A stretch of DNA of 64,000 nucleotides from Pseudomonas nitroreducens NBRC 12694 (GTDB lineage Bacteria; Pseudomonadota; Gammaproteobacteria; Pseudomonadales; Pseudomonadaceae). Each line of letters begins with the position of its first letter. The stretch's first letter is position 1. Location of the stretch: positions 1 through 64,000 of the forward strand of contig NZ_BDAI01000013.1 in assembly GCF_002091755.1 (NCBI RefSeq), written 5' to 3'. Below are positions 44,501-49,821 of this stretch, piece after piece. The position numbers were made by a program, and so were the translations under genes. The notes under the pieces are model-generated. The model did no database searches and was not told the DNA's origin. It worked only from the letters and a program-made list of their open reading frames with translations.

Positions 44501-44615
44501 AATGGCACAGCAGATGCAACGGGCCATCGGGGCTGGCGCTGCGCAGGTTGCCGCAGGCGCCGCAGCGGCCACCAAGGCGGCGGGCAGCGCGAAGCCGGCA
44601 GTACTCAAGCCTTGA
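35571..44615 (+). CDS. TpsA filamentous haemagglutinin-type exoprotein, no recognisable toxin
   Basis: This is a 3014-residue secreted adhesin-type protein. Residues 1-30 form an extended signal peptide (ESPR: MNHVYRVIWSLCRNAFVVAS) with cleavage predicted after Ala62. A TPS domain follows, with NPYGI (173-177) and C179-x2-C182. Residues about 300-1120 are short FHA-1-like rungs. Residues about 1130-1450 are non-repetitive and include an Asp/Trp-rich patch. Residues about 1600-2580 are haemagglutinin repeats with Ala/Gly/Ser-rich insertions, and about 2590-3014 are Gln/Ala-rich and predicted helical. No VENN motif, toxin-like domain or immunity gene is seen. It is probably an adhesin or biofilm factor. 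Confidence 0.9.
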   Translation: MNHVYRVIWSLCRNAFVVASEHACSQGKRGAAGAGSAGAGGKIGVFVLGSLSAALYAQSALAGGVQTADGNTQAYRAGNGVQVIDIAAGNAAGVSHNRYIQYNIDPSGQVLNNNSAKTGTGALQSQLAGQVMPNLNLNDQARVILNEVVANNRSSLQGYAEVLGGKADVIIANPYGITCAGCGFINSDRATLTTGQPVLGADGSVSGFQVNRGDILVTGKGLDGQRQDVLDLVARNVLIDGQVNGKDVGIVAGSNRFNYADRTVNALAADGDKPAYAIDSTALGGMYANRIRLLATEDGVGVRMRGEAASSSDFTLSASGRIELNGRVGAAQNLAVKYTGSQVDGGALQLNGSNAELSAKGDIGLDAGVGGVSLNAGKLTAERDLGVSAASLLDSSAGQSRFAARNLRLSISGNAAVDGSAWGAGGASTLRFGSLQVGASGASLYAGSGLDLRGRGDVNLGTATLSAGTRAQLASETGSLRSAGQVKAQSGLSLEAAGQLENAGQLLSGGDLDVQGAGLSNSGTVQAAGALRLGAAGRELKLDNQASGQLLGDTLAIQAGALTNAGTLQATHGSQINARSLDNRGQILGSTVAGKDTQIRLSGALANQGTVQSAGALRIDADGVLGNRGKLLALDSAHGGSNGALDVSAQRIDNSGVLDGGGDLRATARSAAADSFVNNGTLQSAGDLHLDVGGALSNGAGAQVIADGALSVTSALGDFSLGNLGLLQGRTGLALGELNRRVALFNNGQVLTGGRLVLAGSTLENRGAIQAGSGTQITAGSLLNAAAGKLLASTVAGSQDNFNLGSFDNQGQLQSAGSLSITSSDALKNSGTLWAQYASGSLLLQGGALNNSGNIEGAGATSLTSGGLLSNSGQVHSAGDLALNAQGDVSNTGRLLGDRNLSLDTATAANLTNTGRIQAAGNLRIGDNAARFAALNNSLSGVLLAGNVLNLYGGSLDNQGKASAAGTITAQLDSLTNGAANNHSAAIVSGGPTGDSQFSIGNQLDNYGAIHANANLNLNASSISNYNTGGLSSLGELDVRASSGAIDNYGALYAGQWLWLNATENGVYNRVGATIDSSGGVTSNSYDFVNNSSVVALGDIAISVIRSFTNETTLASGQSISKALGGAEEIRNRNSWQIANEGSLDKGINAWVYEEDFTRREYLVGITESALRALPKAGIIATGSGSRLSVNYGGSGLNKIAVLSASNVSIGGTGTFINEDLTLYSFDYTRRWIRVDDEKSSADDHFVTWARINPNRDGWDGDPDDDDNDMWDWNPGWGWARSEEMSGGSFPAELERWAQQASIAGAVRKGTPTNLGGFGAGIFASDFRFTSGTLNNAGSPYAGDPTRVAQSGLISGSVKTRSSAGEGSTVASGVSSLGAIDAAGRVGIVAGGPLSFASLDLRLPSNPNGYFVISREPGAGFLIETNPLFAVGSAYLGSDYLARLYGYDTDTLQKRLGDADYEAYLIRQQLIQQIGSNVIHGYANEAEQMKQMMDQAYAQSGALGLEFGKPLTTEQAASLTQDIVWMEEVQVGGQKVLAPRVYLAANTIASVATGAVIAANDITIGGSGLNNTGGTIAGSNRLTVNTSGDISNTSGTLRGGDVSLASSQGSIRNQTLAEQNGDSHTASTSIGNTASIESTGNLAMNAGKDLTVTGGNVAAQGNATLTAGENVTFDTIVSHTTTTTGYVAPEHSGGNAWGSQTTTGDQHIGSTLSSGGNLAISSGGDTTIAGSTVGAGGDLAVKTGGDFSLEARQDTRSTQTSSHVSGLGVGGGLAGSETITTDDFKGTNAGSGITVGGNASVDSKGSMALQGSSMKVAGDADIDASKGINVLDGLDEERHSKTTETTTFLKVGGAGNASSSSGSGAHAGAEGRKASAGAEATADAQASGNGDLKFSERTTTTSNSGSRTSVGSTLQVGGDLRANTDGTLKVQGSTVQSGGDMTLNAGNTEVLAGRNETWSNTSTSRESTGIFSDGSAQAGAQASAEAQAGVPAGAKTGAQAAASASAEGTATIGVRTEHDSSSDYSLRNSGSTLKAGGDLNLSSQGNATFVGANVVSGGDINIAAKNIDNRAAQDIDEHSSDHSSQTAGVYFGGDASAQASAGAHGKVGSTGAGAKAEASVGGEANGSAGLRYQREDSSETSGSVRQVTSSFKAGGTLTRTATGTLTDQGTQLEAGGDIHQSAREIRDVAVSDSQYSSNDGSHHEARVGVGASAGAEAAAGANHKGETQAGAGASAGVGIRASYDGGSESAEQRDTQAVTTRYKAGGNINSSSSGTTRLIGAQMQAGGDVNLQAGTLDYQAARDTSSSESHSQSTNAELKVDVVGKAGGEMTAGHSQSQSSSSSSTAQVGGISAGGNLNIRTRGDTTLEGTQLAAGNGASIDAGGNVNFKAAHDTAESQSSSTSVEVGGSTERAGSSSVNGGFTHDESNDRSDMARGGSVQAGNGGISIRSGGDSNFEGARLSTGGDTEIAAGGNVRLGATSGTETGEGKRLEVSGGLETNAAGSKKKGSLGAGESTTDRAASSGTLIQSGGSTRVAGGTVVDQQASIESGQGTQISGTLVKVGADSHDNSDERQLNLKMNQDPKDKPATGASAQPQAAARLQAPGGTTTADAAMLKSLAQSAPAQVAGAGTDAARVTPVDINALLEQAPSQLIEDLVKAKQQIEAENAAFIAQKQQMTGTGESEAASPAKLAALEQHMNDLIGQLEGPAKGKLDTAQLNTLIEQAKQKQSGTPDLTQSRPLEQPGDAGAREQAQQAKEAALKAQASAAADAKSEQLKKLQAQKDAALKAAQQTAGKPAESEASASPAAPASGAQTGPGTVAGLPARTSTAVSDAQQQYQDTMNEANGLVQQIKDGANPQQTQAVEQIQQLIARLSSSASQPDNAAQFAQIQAQIDSLIKSLGAASANDGAGMRDVGGTGATAGKTLSPAALDQLPLLLQTLGAQLNAERVARAQSKQESTEQTMQQGMSAAAAVQEKMAQQMQRAIGAGAAQVAAGAAAATKAAGSAKPAVLKP
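41125..43190 (+). repeat. Imperfect repeats inside tpsA (about seven units)
   Basis: A strand motif of the form GxTLKAGGDLNL alternates with Ala/Gly/Ser/Glu-rich insertions. Insertions begin near 41125, 41492, 41844, 42200, 42528, 42783 and 43047, so the period is about 350 bases (115 residues) at first and about 260 bases later. The rung motif is conserved; the insertions differ in sequence but share composition. Confidence 0.65.
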
Positions 44616-44667
44616 GTTGACACCCGCGCGCGCCTGGTCGACAAAGGGATTTTCGAGAGGATTGCCC

Positions 44668-45210
44668 ATGTTGATTCAGGCGCGTACGTCGACCCTGCTG
44701 ATCATCGACATCCAGGAACGCCTGTTCCCGGCCATCCACGCCAACGCATCGGTGCTGGAACACAGCGCCTGGTTGCTGGCCATCGCGCGGCGGCTGGGCG
44801 TGCCGGTGCTGGCCACCGAGCAGTATCCGAAAGGGCTCGGGCCGACGCTGCCGGCGCTGCGCGACGAGCTGGACGAGGGCGAGCTGCTGGAGAAGGTCGC
44901 CTTCTCCGCCGTTAACGATCCCGGCCTGTTGCAGATGCCCGGTGGCGATCGCCGGCAGTTCGTGGTGTGCGGCACCGAGGCGCATGTCTGTGTGCTGCAG
45001 ACGGTCCTCGGCCTGTTGGCCGAAGATCGCGAAGTGTTCGTGGTGGAGGAGGCGCTCGGTTCACGTCGTCTGCAGGACAAGGCGCTGGCGCTGGAGCGCA
45101 TGCGTCAGGCCGGCGCGGTGGTCGTCTCTCGGGAGATGGTCGCCTTCGAGTGGCTGGAGCGTGCTGGGACAGAGGTCTTCCGCGAGATCAGCAGGCAGTT
45201 CATCCGCTGA
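44668..45210 (+). CDS. Isochorismatase-like cysteine hydrolase
   Basis: This 180-residue protein has the catalytic triad of the family: Asp14 (LIIDIQ), Lys76 (EKVAFS) and Cys108 (GTEAHVCVLQT). Members hydrolyse isochorismate, nicotinamide or other amides; the substrate is not readable here. The ATG at 44668 follows cgagagg. It lies 52 bases after tpsA on the same strand and converges on the LysR gene, six bases away. Confidence 0.88.
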   Translation: MLIQARTSTLLIIDIQERLFPAIHANASVLEHSAWLLAIARRLGVPVLATEQYPKGLGPTLPALRDELDEGELLEKVAFSAVNDPGLLQMPGGDRRQFVVCGTEAHVCVLQTVLGLLAEDREVFVVEEALGSRRLQDKALALERMRQAGAVVVSREMVAFEWLERAGTEVFREISRQFIR

Positions 45211-45216
45211 CCTGCT

Positions 45217-46107
45217 TCATCGGCTGGCGAACAGGCGGTCGCCAAGGAAGTCGAGGAACACCCGCAACTTGAGCGGCATGCGCCGGCCTGCCGGCCACAG
45301 CGCGTGGAAGCTGCCCTGGTGCGCGGTGTGCTCGGCGAGCACCTGCACCAGCCTGCCGTCGTTCAGCGCACCGCGCACGGCGAAGTCGGGCAGGCAGGCG
45401 ATGCCCATGCCCTGGCAGGCGACGTTGATCAGCATGTCGGCGGTATTGCAGATCAGGCCGCCCTCCAGGCGCGGCTCCGACTCACCCGGCGCAAGGTTCA
45501 GTGGCCAGCGTTGCACCAGCCCGCTGCTGGGGTAGCGGTAGTGCAGGCACAGGTGCTGGTTCAGGTCGGCCGGCCGGCGAGGCGTACCGTATTGGCGCAG
45601 ATAGGCCGGCGCGGCTACCAGCAGCAGGCTGAAATCGCCCAGCTTGCGCGCCTTGAGCCGTGAGTCGCGCAGTTCGCCGCCGCGTACTACCAGGTCGAAA
45701 CCTTCCTCGATGACGTCGACCAGGCGGTCGGTGAAGTCGATGTCCAGCTGGATGCGCGGATAGCAGCGCAGGAACTCCGGTAGCACCTGGGGCAGCAGGC
45801 CGGCCACCAGCGGCATGCTGATCTTCAGCCGGCCGCGGGCCTGCTGGGTGGACAGCGCCAGTTCCTGCTCTGCCGCCTCCAGCTCGTCGAGGATGCGTCG
45901 GCAGCGTTCGAGGAACAGCTGCCCCTCGTTGCTCAGGCTGAGGCTGCGCGTACTGCGATGGAACAGGCGCACGCCCAGGCGATCCTCCAGGCGCGCAATG
46001 CTCTTGCCCACTGCCGAGGCGGAGAGGCCGAGCAGTCGCGCGGCCTGGGCGAAGCTCAGGGTGTCGGCGACCTGGAGGAAGACCCGGAGCCCGTTGAGGC
46101 TGTCCAT
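45217..46107 (-). CDS. LysR-family transcriptional regulator
   Basis: This 296-residue LysR regulator has an N-terminal winged helix (FAQAARLLGLSASAVGKSIARLEDRLG, residues about 17-43) and a periplasmic-binding-like effector domain. The ATG at 46107 gives the canonical N-terminus MDSLNGLRVFLQVAD; the ATG at 46170 would add 21 residues. It is divergent from the MFS exporter gene, with a palindrome at 46164-46179 in the gap, so it probably controls that gene. Confidence 0.9.
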   Translation of the reverse strand: MDSLNGLRVFLQVADTLSFAQAARLLGLSASAVGKSIARLEDRLGVRLFHRSTRSLSLSNEGQLFLERCRRILDELEAAEQELALSTQQARGRLKISMPLVAGLLPQVLPEFLRCYPRIQLDIDFTDRLVDVIEEGFDLVVRGGELRDSRLKARKLGDFSLLLVAAPAYLRQYGTPRRPADLNQHLCLHYRYPSSGLVQRWPLNLAPGESEPRLEGGLICNTADMLINVACQGMGIACLPDFAVRGALNDGRLVQVLAEHTAHQGSFHALWPAGRRMPLKLRVFLDFLGDRLFASR

Positions 46108-46163
46108 GTGAATGTATCCGTGTAGGCGGGCGGCCATTGTGCCGCTTGGCAGGGTATGAATTG

Positions 46164-46179
46164 CGGACATTGGTGTCCG
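46164..46179. promoter_or_regulatory. Candidate LysR operator
   Basis: CGGACATTGGTGTCCG is a perfect palindrome of two 6-base arms around ttgg in the LysR/MFS divergent promoter, 57 bases from the LysR start and 87 from the MFS start. Confidence 0.4.
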
Positions 46180-46265
46180 TTATGTTCGGAATCCTAGCCT
46201 GTTTTTCCGTAATGCCGGGTTGTTTAGGGTGCAGCGGGTCTTCTTCGGATCATCACGGACCCACC

Positions 46266-47789
46266 ATGAATCCCTCCCACGACACTCGACAAGACGGCAA
46301 TGACGTTTCGCGCTGGTTGCTGTTGCTCGCCGCCAGCCTGACGGCGGTGCTGATTCCCCTGTGCTTCACCGGCCCGGCCGTAGTGTTGCCGGCCATTGCC
46401 CATGAACTGGGCGGTTCGGCGGTGGCGCTGAACTGGATCGTCAACGGCTACGTGCTCGCCTACGGAGCGGCGATGATGGCGGCGGGCAGCCTGGCCGACG
46501 TCTATGGCCGCAAGCGCATCTGGCTGGTCGGCCTGGCGCTGTTCTGCGCGACTACCCTGGCAATTCCCCTGGCACCTTCGGTGGTGGCCATCGATGGGTT
46601 GCGCCTGCTGCAGGGCGCCGGTGGTTCGGCAGCTTTTGCCGCCGCCATGGCGGCGCTCGCGCAGGAGTTCGACGGCCCGATCCGCACGCGGGTATTCAGC
46701 CTGCTGGGGACGACCTTCGGCGTTGGCCTGGCCTTCGGCCCATTGCTGGCCGGCTGGCTCACCGATGGGCCGGGCTGGCGCTGGGTGTTTCTGGTGCCGG
46801 CAGTCTGTGCGCTGGCTTCGGTGCCGGTAGTCGTGTACTTCTGCCGCGAGACCCGCGACCCACAGGCGCGTGGCCTGGACTGGCCCGGTGCGCTGAGCTT
46901 CACCGCCGCGCTCAGCCTGTTCACCTACGGTCTGTTGCTGGCCCCGGAACAGGGTTGGAGCAGCGTTGCGGTCATCGTCACGCTGGTGGCGAGTGCCGTG
47001 CTCCTGGCGGCGTTCATCGCCATCGAGCGTCGTGTCCAGCGGCCGCTGCTGGACCTCTCGCTGTTCAACCACTGGCGTTTCGTCGGCGTGCAACTGTTGG
47101 GTGCGTCGCCGGCCTTTGCCTACGTGGTGCTGATCGTGCTGTTGCCGGGACGCTTCATCGGCGTTGAGGGGCAGGGCGCGCTGCAGGCCGGCTGGACCAT
47201 GCTGGCACTGTCGGCGCCGCTGTTGGTGGTGCCCTTTGTCGCAGCGCTTCTGGCAAAGCACTTCAGCGCTGGCAGCCTGTCGGCAATCGGCCTGCTGATC
47301 GTCGCGGGCGGGTTGCTCTGGCTGGCGCGCAACCTGGCGGAAGGCGTCGCGCCGGATGCGCCGCTGCTGATGATCGGCATCGGTATCGGCCTGCCCTGGG
47401 GGTTGATGGACGGGTTGGCGGTGAGTGTCGTGGAGCGCGAGCGCGCTGGCATGGCGACCGGCATCTTCAACACGGTGCGGGTGTCCGCCGATGCAGTGGC
47501 GATCGCGGTGGTCGGTGCCTTGCTGGCAACCTTGATCGCCGCGCAGTTGGAGCCGCTGGGAATGGCCCCGGCGGAGCGCCTGATGAGCGCCAACCAGTTG
47601 GCCATCGGCAACCTGGCGGCGGTGGTCGAGCAACTGCCGCAAGTGCCGGTGGAGCAACTGCGCGGCGATTACACCGCAGTGTTCAGCCGCGTGCTGGAGT
47701 TGCTCGCCGGGATCACGTTCATTGTGGCGGGGCTGGTGTTCGTGCTGCTGGGGCGCGAGAGCATACCGGCCATCGCGGCCGAGGCCTGA
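46266..47789 (+). CDS. MFS drug exporter, 14-segment DHA2 type
   Basis: This 507-residue membrane protein has about 14 hydrophobic segments. The loop 2-3 motif is GSLADVYGRKRIW and motif C-type residues occur in GTTFGVGLAFGPLLAGWLTD, as in EmrB/QacA proton antiporters. It is likely an inner-membrane exporter of drugs or toxic metabolites; the substrate is unknown. The ATG at 46266 is used although no strong Shine-Dalgarno is visible. The divergent LysR gene is the likely regulator. Confidence 0.9.
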   Translation: MNPSHDTRQDGNDVSRWLLLLAASLTAVLIPLCFTGPAVVLPAIAHELGGSAVALNWIVNGYVLAYGAAMMAAGSLADVYGRKRIWLVGLALFCATTLAIPLAPSVVAIDGLRLLQGAGGSAAFAAAMAALAQEFDGPIRTRVFSLLGTTFGVGLAFGPLLAGWLTDGPGWRWVFLVPAVCALASVPVVVYFCRETRDPQARGLDWPGALSFTAALSLFTYGLLLAPEQGWSSVAVIVTLVASAVLLAAFIAIERRVQRPLLDLSLFNHWRFVGVQLLGASPAFAYVVLIVLLPGRFIGVEGQGALQAGWTMLALSAPLLVVPFVAALLAKHFSAGSLSAIGLLIVAGGLLWLARNLAEGVAPDAPLLMIGIGIGLPWGLMDGLAVSVVERERAGMATGIFNTVRVSADAVAIAVVGALLATLIAAQLEPLGMAPAERLMSANQLAIGNLAAVVEQLPQVPVEQLRGDYTAVFSRVLELLAGITFIVAGLVFVLLGRESIPAIAAEA

Positions 47790-47814
47790 CGGACCATGCC
47801 GTGCGCTGGCTGAC

Positions 47815-47843
47815 GGCGCATAACGCGTGCCGCGTTATGCGCC
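47815..47843. terminator. Perfect hairpin between convergent MFS and rlmF genes
   Basis: GGCGCATAACGCG (47815-47827) pairs perfectly with 47831-47843 around tgc. It abuts the rlmF stop codon. There is no T-run, so this may be a processing barrier or a weak bidirectional terminator. Confidence 0.5.
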
Positions 47844-48833
47844 CTACGGCGAAGTTCGACGGTGCTCCGGCTCCAGGAAGGTCCAGGCGACGAAGCGGCT
47901 CTGCTTCTGGCCCTGGGCCATGTCCACGGTGCGAATCGTGATGGCCCCGGCCTTCTTCAAGGCGCGGCGGAAGTCGTCGAGGTTGCCGGCCTTGGACACC
48001 AGCGAGCTGAACCAACGCACCTGCTGGCCGACTGTCGCGCTTTCCGTCGCCAGCTTGCGCAGGAAGGCGATTTCGCCGCCTTCGCACCACAGCTCGTTGC
48101 TCTGCCCGCCGAAGTTCAGCTTGGGCAGTTGGCGCGATGGGTCGAGCTTGCCGAGGTTCTTCCATTTGCGCCGGCTGCCGCTGCTGGCCTCTTCCGGTGA
48201 GGAGTGGAAGGGCGGGTTGCAGAGGGTCGCGGCAAAGCGCTCATCGGCGGCCAGCAGCCCCTGGAAAATGTGCTTCGGATCGTGCTGCTGGCGCAGTTCG
48301 ATGGCCTCGCCCAGGCCGGGATTGCCATTGACGATGGCGCGGGCCGAGGCCAATGCGGCCGGCTCGATGTCCGAGCCGAGGAAGCTCCAGCCGTAGTCGC
48401 GGTGGCCGATCAGCGGGTAGATGCAGTTGGCGCCGACGCCGATATCCAGCATGCGCACGTTCGGCCCGCGCGGCACATTGCCCGCGTTGTCCTCGGCGAG
48501 CAGGTCGGCGAGGTAGTGCACATAGTCCGCGCGGCCGGGAATCGGCGGGCAGAGGAAGCCGGCGGGAATATCCCACTGGCCGATGCCGTACTGCGCCTTG
48601 AGCAGCGCGCGGTTGAACACGCGCACGGCCTCGGGGTTGGCGAAGTCGATGCTCGGCTTGCCGTAGGGGTTGGTGATGACGAAACGGCCCAGTTCCGGGC
48701 AATCCTCGATCAGCGCCGGGAAGTCGTAGTGCCCCTGGTGGCGGTTGCGCGGGTGCAGCAGGTTCGGCCGCTTCGCGGCAGGGTCGCGCAGGGGCTCGGG
48801 TTTGGCGGCAGGGCGTTTCGGCGGTTTCGGCAT
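47844..48833 (-). CDS. rlmF: 23S rRNA adenine-1618 N6-methyltransferase
   Basis: This 329-residue SAM-dependent methyltransferase matches RlmF along its length: a basic N-terminal tail, LHPRNRHQGHYDFPALIEDCPEL, the SAM motif MLDIGVGANCIYPLIG and the N6-adenine catalytic motif NPPF. It modifies A1618 of 23S rRNA. It is the last gene of a minus-strand set that includes the VTT membrane protein 58 bases upstream. Confidence 0.94.
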   Translation of the reverse strand: MPKPPKRPAAKPEPLRDPAAKRPNLLHPRNRHQGHYDFPALIEDCPELGRFVITNPYGKPSIDFANPEAVRVFNRALLKAQYGIGQWDIPAGFLCPPIPGRADYVHYLADLLAEDNAGNVPRGPNVRMLDIGVGANCIYPLIGHRDYGWSFLGSDIEPAALASARAIVNGNPGLGEAIELRQQHDPKHIFQGLLAADERFAATLCNPPFHSSPEEASSGSRRKWKNLGKLDPSRQLPKLNFGGQSNELWCEGGEIAFLRKLATESATVGQQVRWFSSLVSKAGNLDDFRRALKKAGAITIRTVDMAQGQKQSRFVAWTFLEPEHRRTSP

Positions 48834-48891
48834 GGCGGGCGTGGGGCTGGAAAGCGGAGGGCGATTTTCCCACAGATGCGCTTGCCGCGCC

Positions 48892-49470
48892 TCAGCCGAT
48901 CAGCAGGCTGCCCAGGCGGTCGAACAGCAGGCAGCACAGCAGCAGCGGAATCGGCAGGCCGAGCGCCGTACCGAGCATGTAGGGCCCGAAGCCGATGCCG
49001 GAGAGGGCCAGGCTGTAGTTCAGCGTCGGCGAGGTGATGAAGGCGTGGCGCAGGAGAAACACGCTGGTCGCCGGGCGCTGGTCGAGGTGGCTGAAGATGG
49101 CGCGGGTCATCTTGTTGTTCAGCAGCCGCAGGCCATTGCCGCCCACGGCGCGCACGATGAGGAAGGTGAATCCGCAGGAAAACAGCGCGGCGGCGTAGGT
49201 AGTCAACCCGCCCCAGAGCTTGCCCATGGCCAGCACGGCGGCGGCGAGGAACAGCAGGCCGGGGATGTGCAACAGGTTGCCCAGGGCGAACAGGCCGACG
49301 AACAGCAACAGGCCGCGCAGGCGGTTGTCAGCCAGTTCGTCGCGCAGGTAATCGAGGCTGAATTCCTCGTGCAGGCCGCTGGCGCGGTAGAGCAGGACCA
49401 GCACCACGGCGAAGGCCAGCAGCAGGATCAGTCGGCGAAAGCGCCAGAGGGCGGGCGGGACGGCAAGCAT
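48892..49470 (-). CDS. VTT/TMEM64 (DedA-like) inner-membrane protein
   Basis: This 192-residue membrane protein has about five hydrophobic segments and the VTT-domain features GNLLHIPGLLFLAAAVLAMGKLWGG and a conserved Arg in FLLRHAFITSPTLNYSLALSGI. The superfamily includes lipid scramblases and DedA undecaprenyl-phosphate flippases; the substrate is not known. It begins nine bases after the small winged-helix gene, so they are co-transcribed. Confidence 0.87.
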   Translation of the reverse strand: MLAVPPALWRFRRLILLLAFAVVLVLLYRASGLHEEFSLDYLRDELADNRLRGLLLFVGLFALGNLLHIPGLLFLAAAVLAMGKLWGGLTTYAAALFSCGFTFLIVRAVGGNGLRLLNNKMTRAIFSHLDQRPATSVFLLRHAFITSPTLNYSLALSGIGFGPYMLGTALGLPIPLLLCCLLFDRLGSLLIG

Positions 49471-49479
49471 GATGGCGGC

Positions 49480-49776
49480 TCAGGGGTACTGCAGGATGTC
49501 CTTGATCTTCGGCAGGTGCGCGGCAATCCAGCGCGGATCGATGGCGCCCCAGTCGCGGATGCGGTAGTGGCCGGCGTTATTGCGCTCGCCGTCGTGCTGC
49601 TCGAAGGCGCAGTCGATGTCCAGGTCTGCCAGCGCGGCCAGGGTGTCCTGTGCGGTGCGCCGGGGCATGCCGGTGGCTTCCATCAGCGCCGGGACGCTGG
49701 TGGCGGTGCCGCTGTCGATCAGCCAGGCGACGTACAGGCGGCGGTAGAAACTGCTCTTGGTCTTGCTCACTTCCAT
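49480..49776 (-). CDS. Small winged-helix DNA-binding protein
   Basis: This 98-residue protein has a predicted winged helix-turn-helix (VPALMEATGMPRRTAQDTLAALADL) over about residues 28-52, and no further domain. Short proteins of this type are common next to membrane genes in Pseudomonas. The role is unknown. It is 45 bases downstream of the SLC13 permease gene and coupled to the VTT gene. Confidence 0.8.
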   Translation of the reverse strand: MEVSKTKSSFYRRLYVAWLIDSGTATSVPALMEATGMPRRTAQDTLAALADLDIDCAFEQHDGERNNAGHYRIRDWGAIDPRWIAAHLPKIKDILQYP

Positions 49777-49821
49777 CGTGACGTTTCCTTGGTGATCTTG
49801 TGACGATCTTGCAGTGGCCGG

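Noticed and set aside
43900..44615. A possible CdiA-type toxin at the TpsA C-terminus with immunity gene downstream.
   Set aside because: No VENN or other pretoxin motif, no nuclease, deaminase or pore-former signature, and the downstream gene is a complete isochorismatase-like enzyme.
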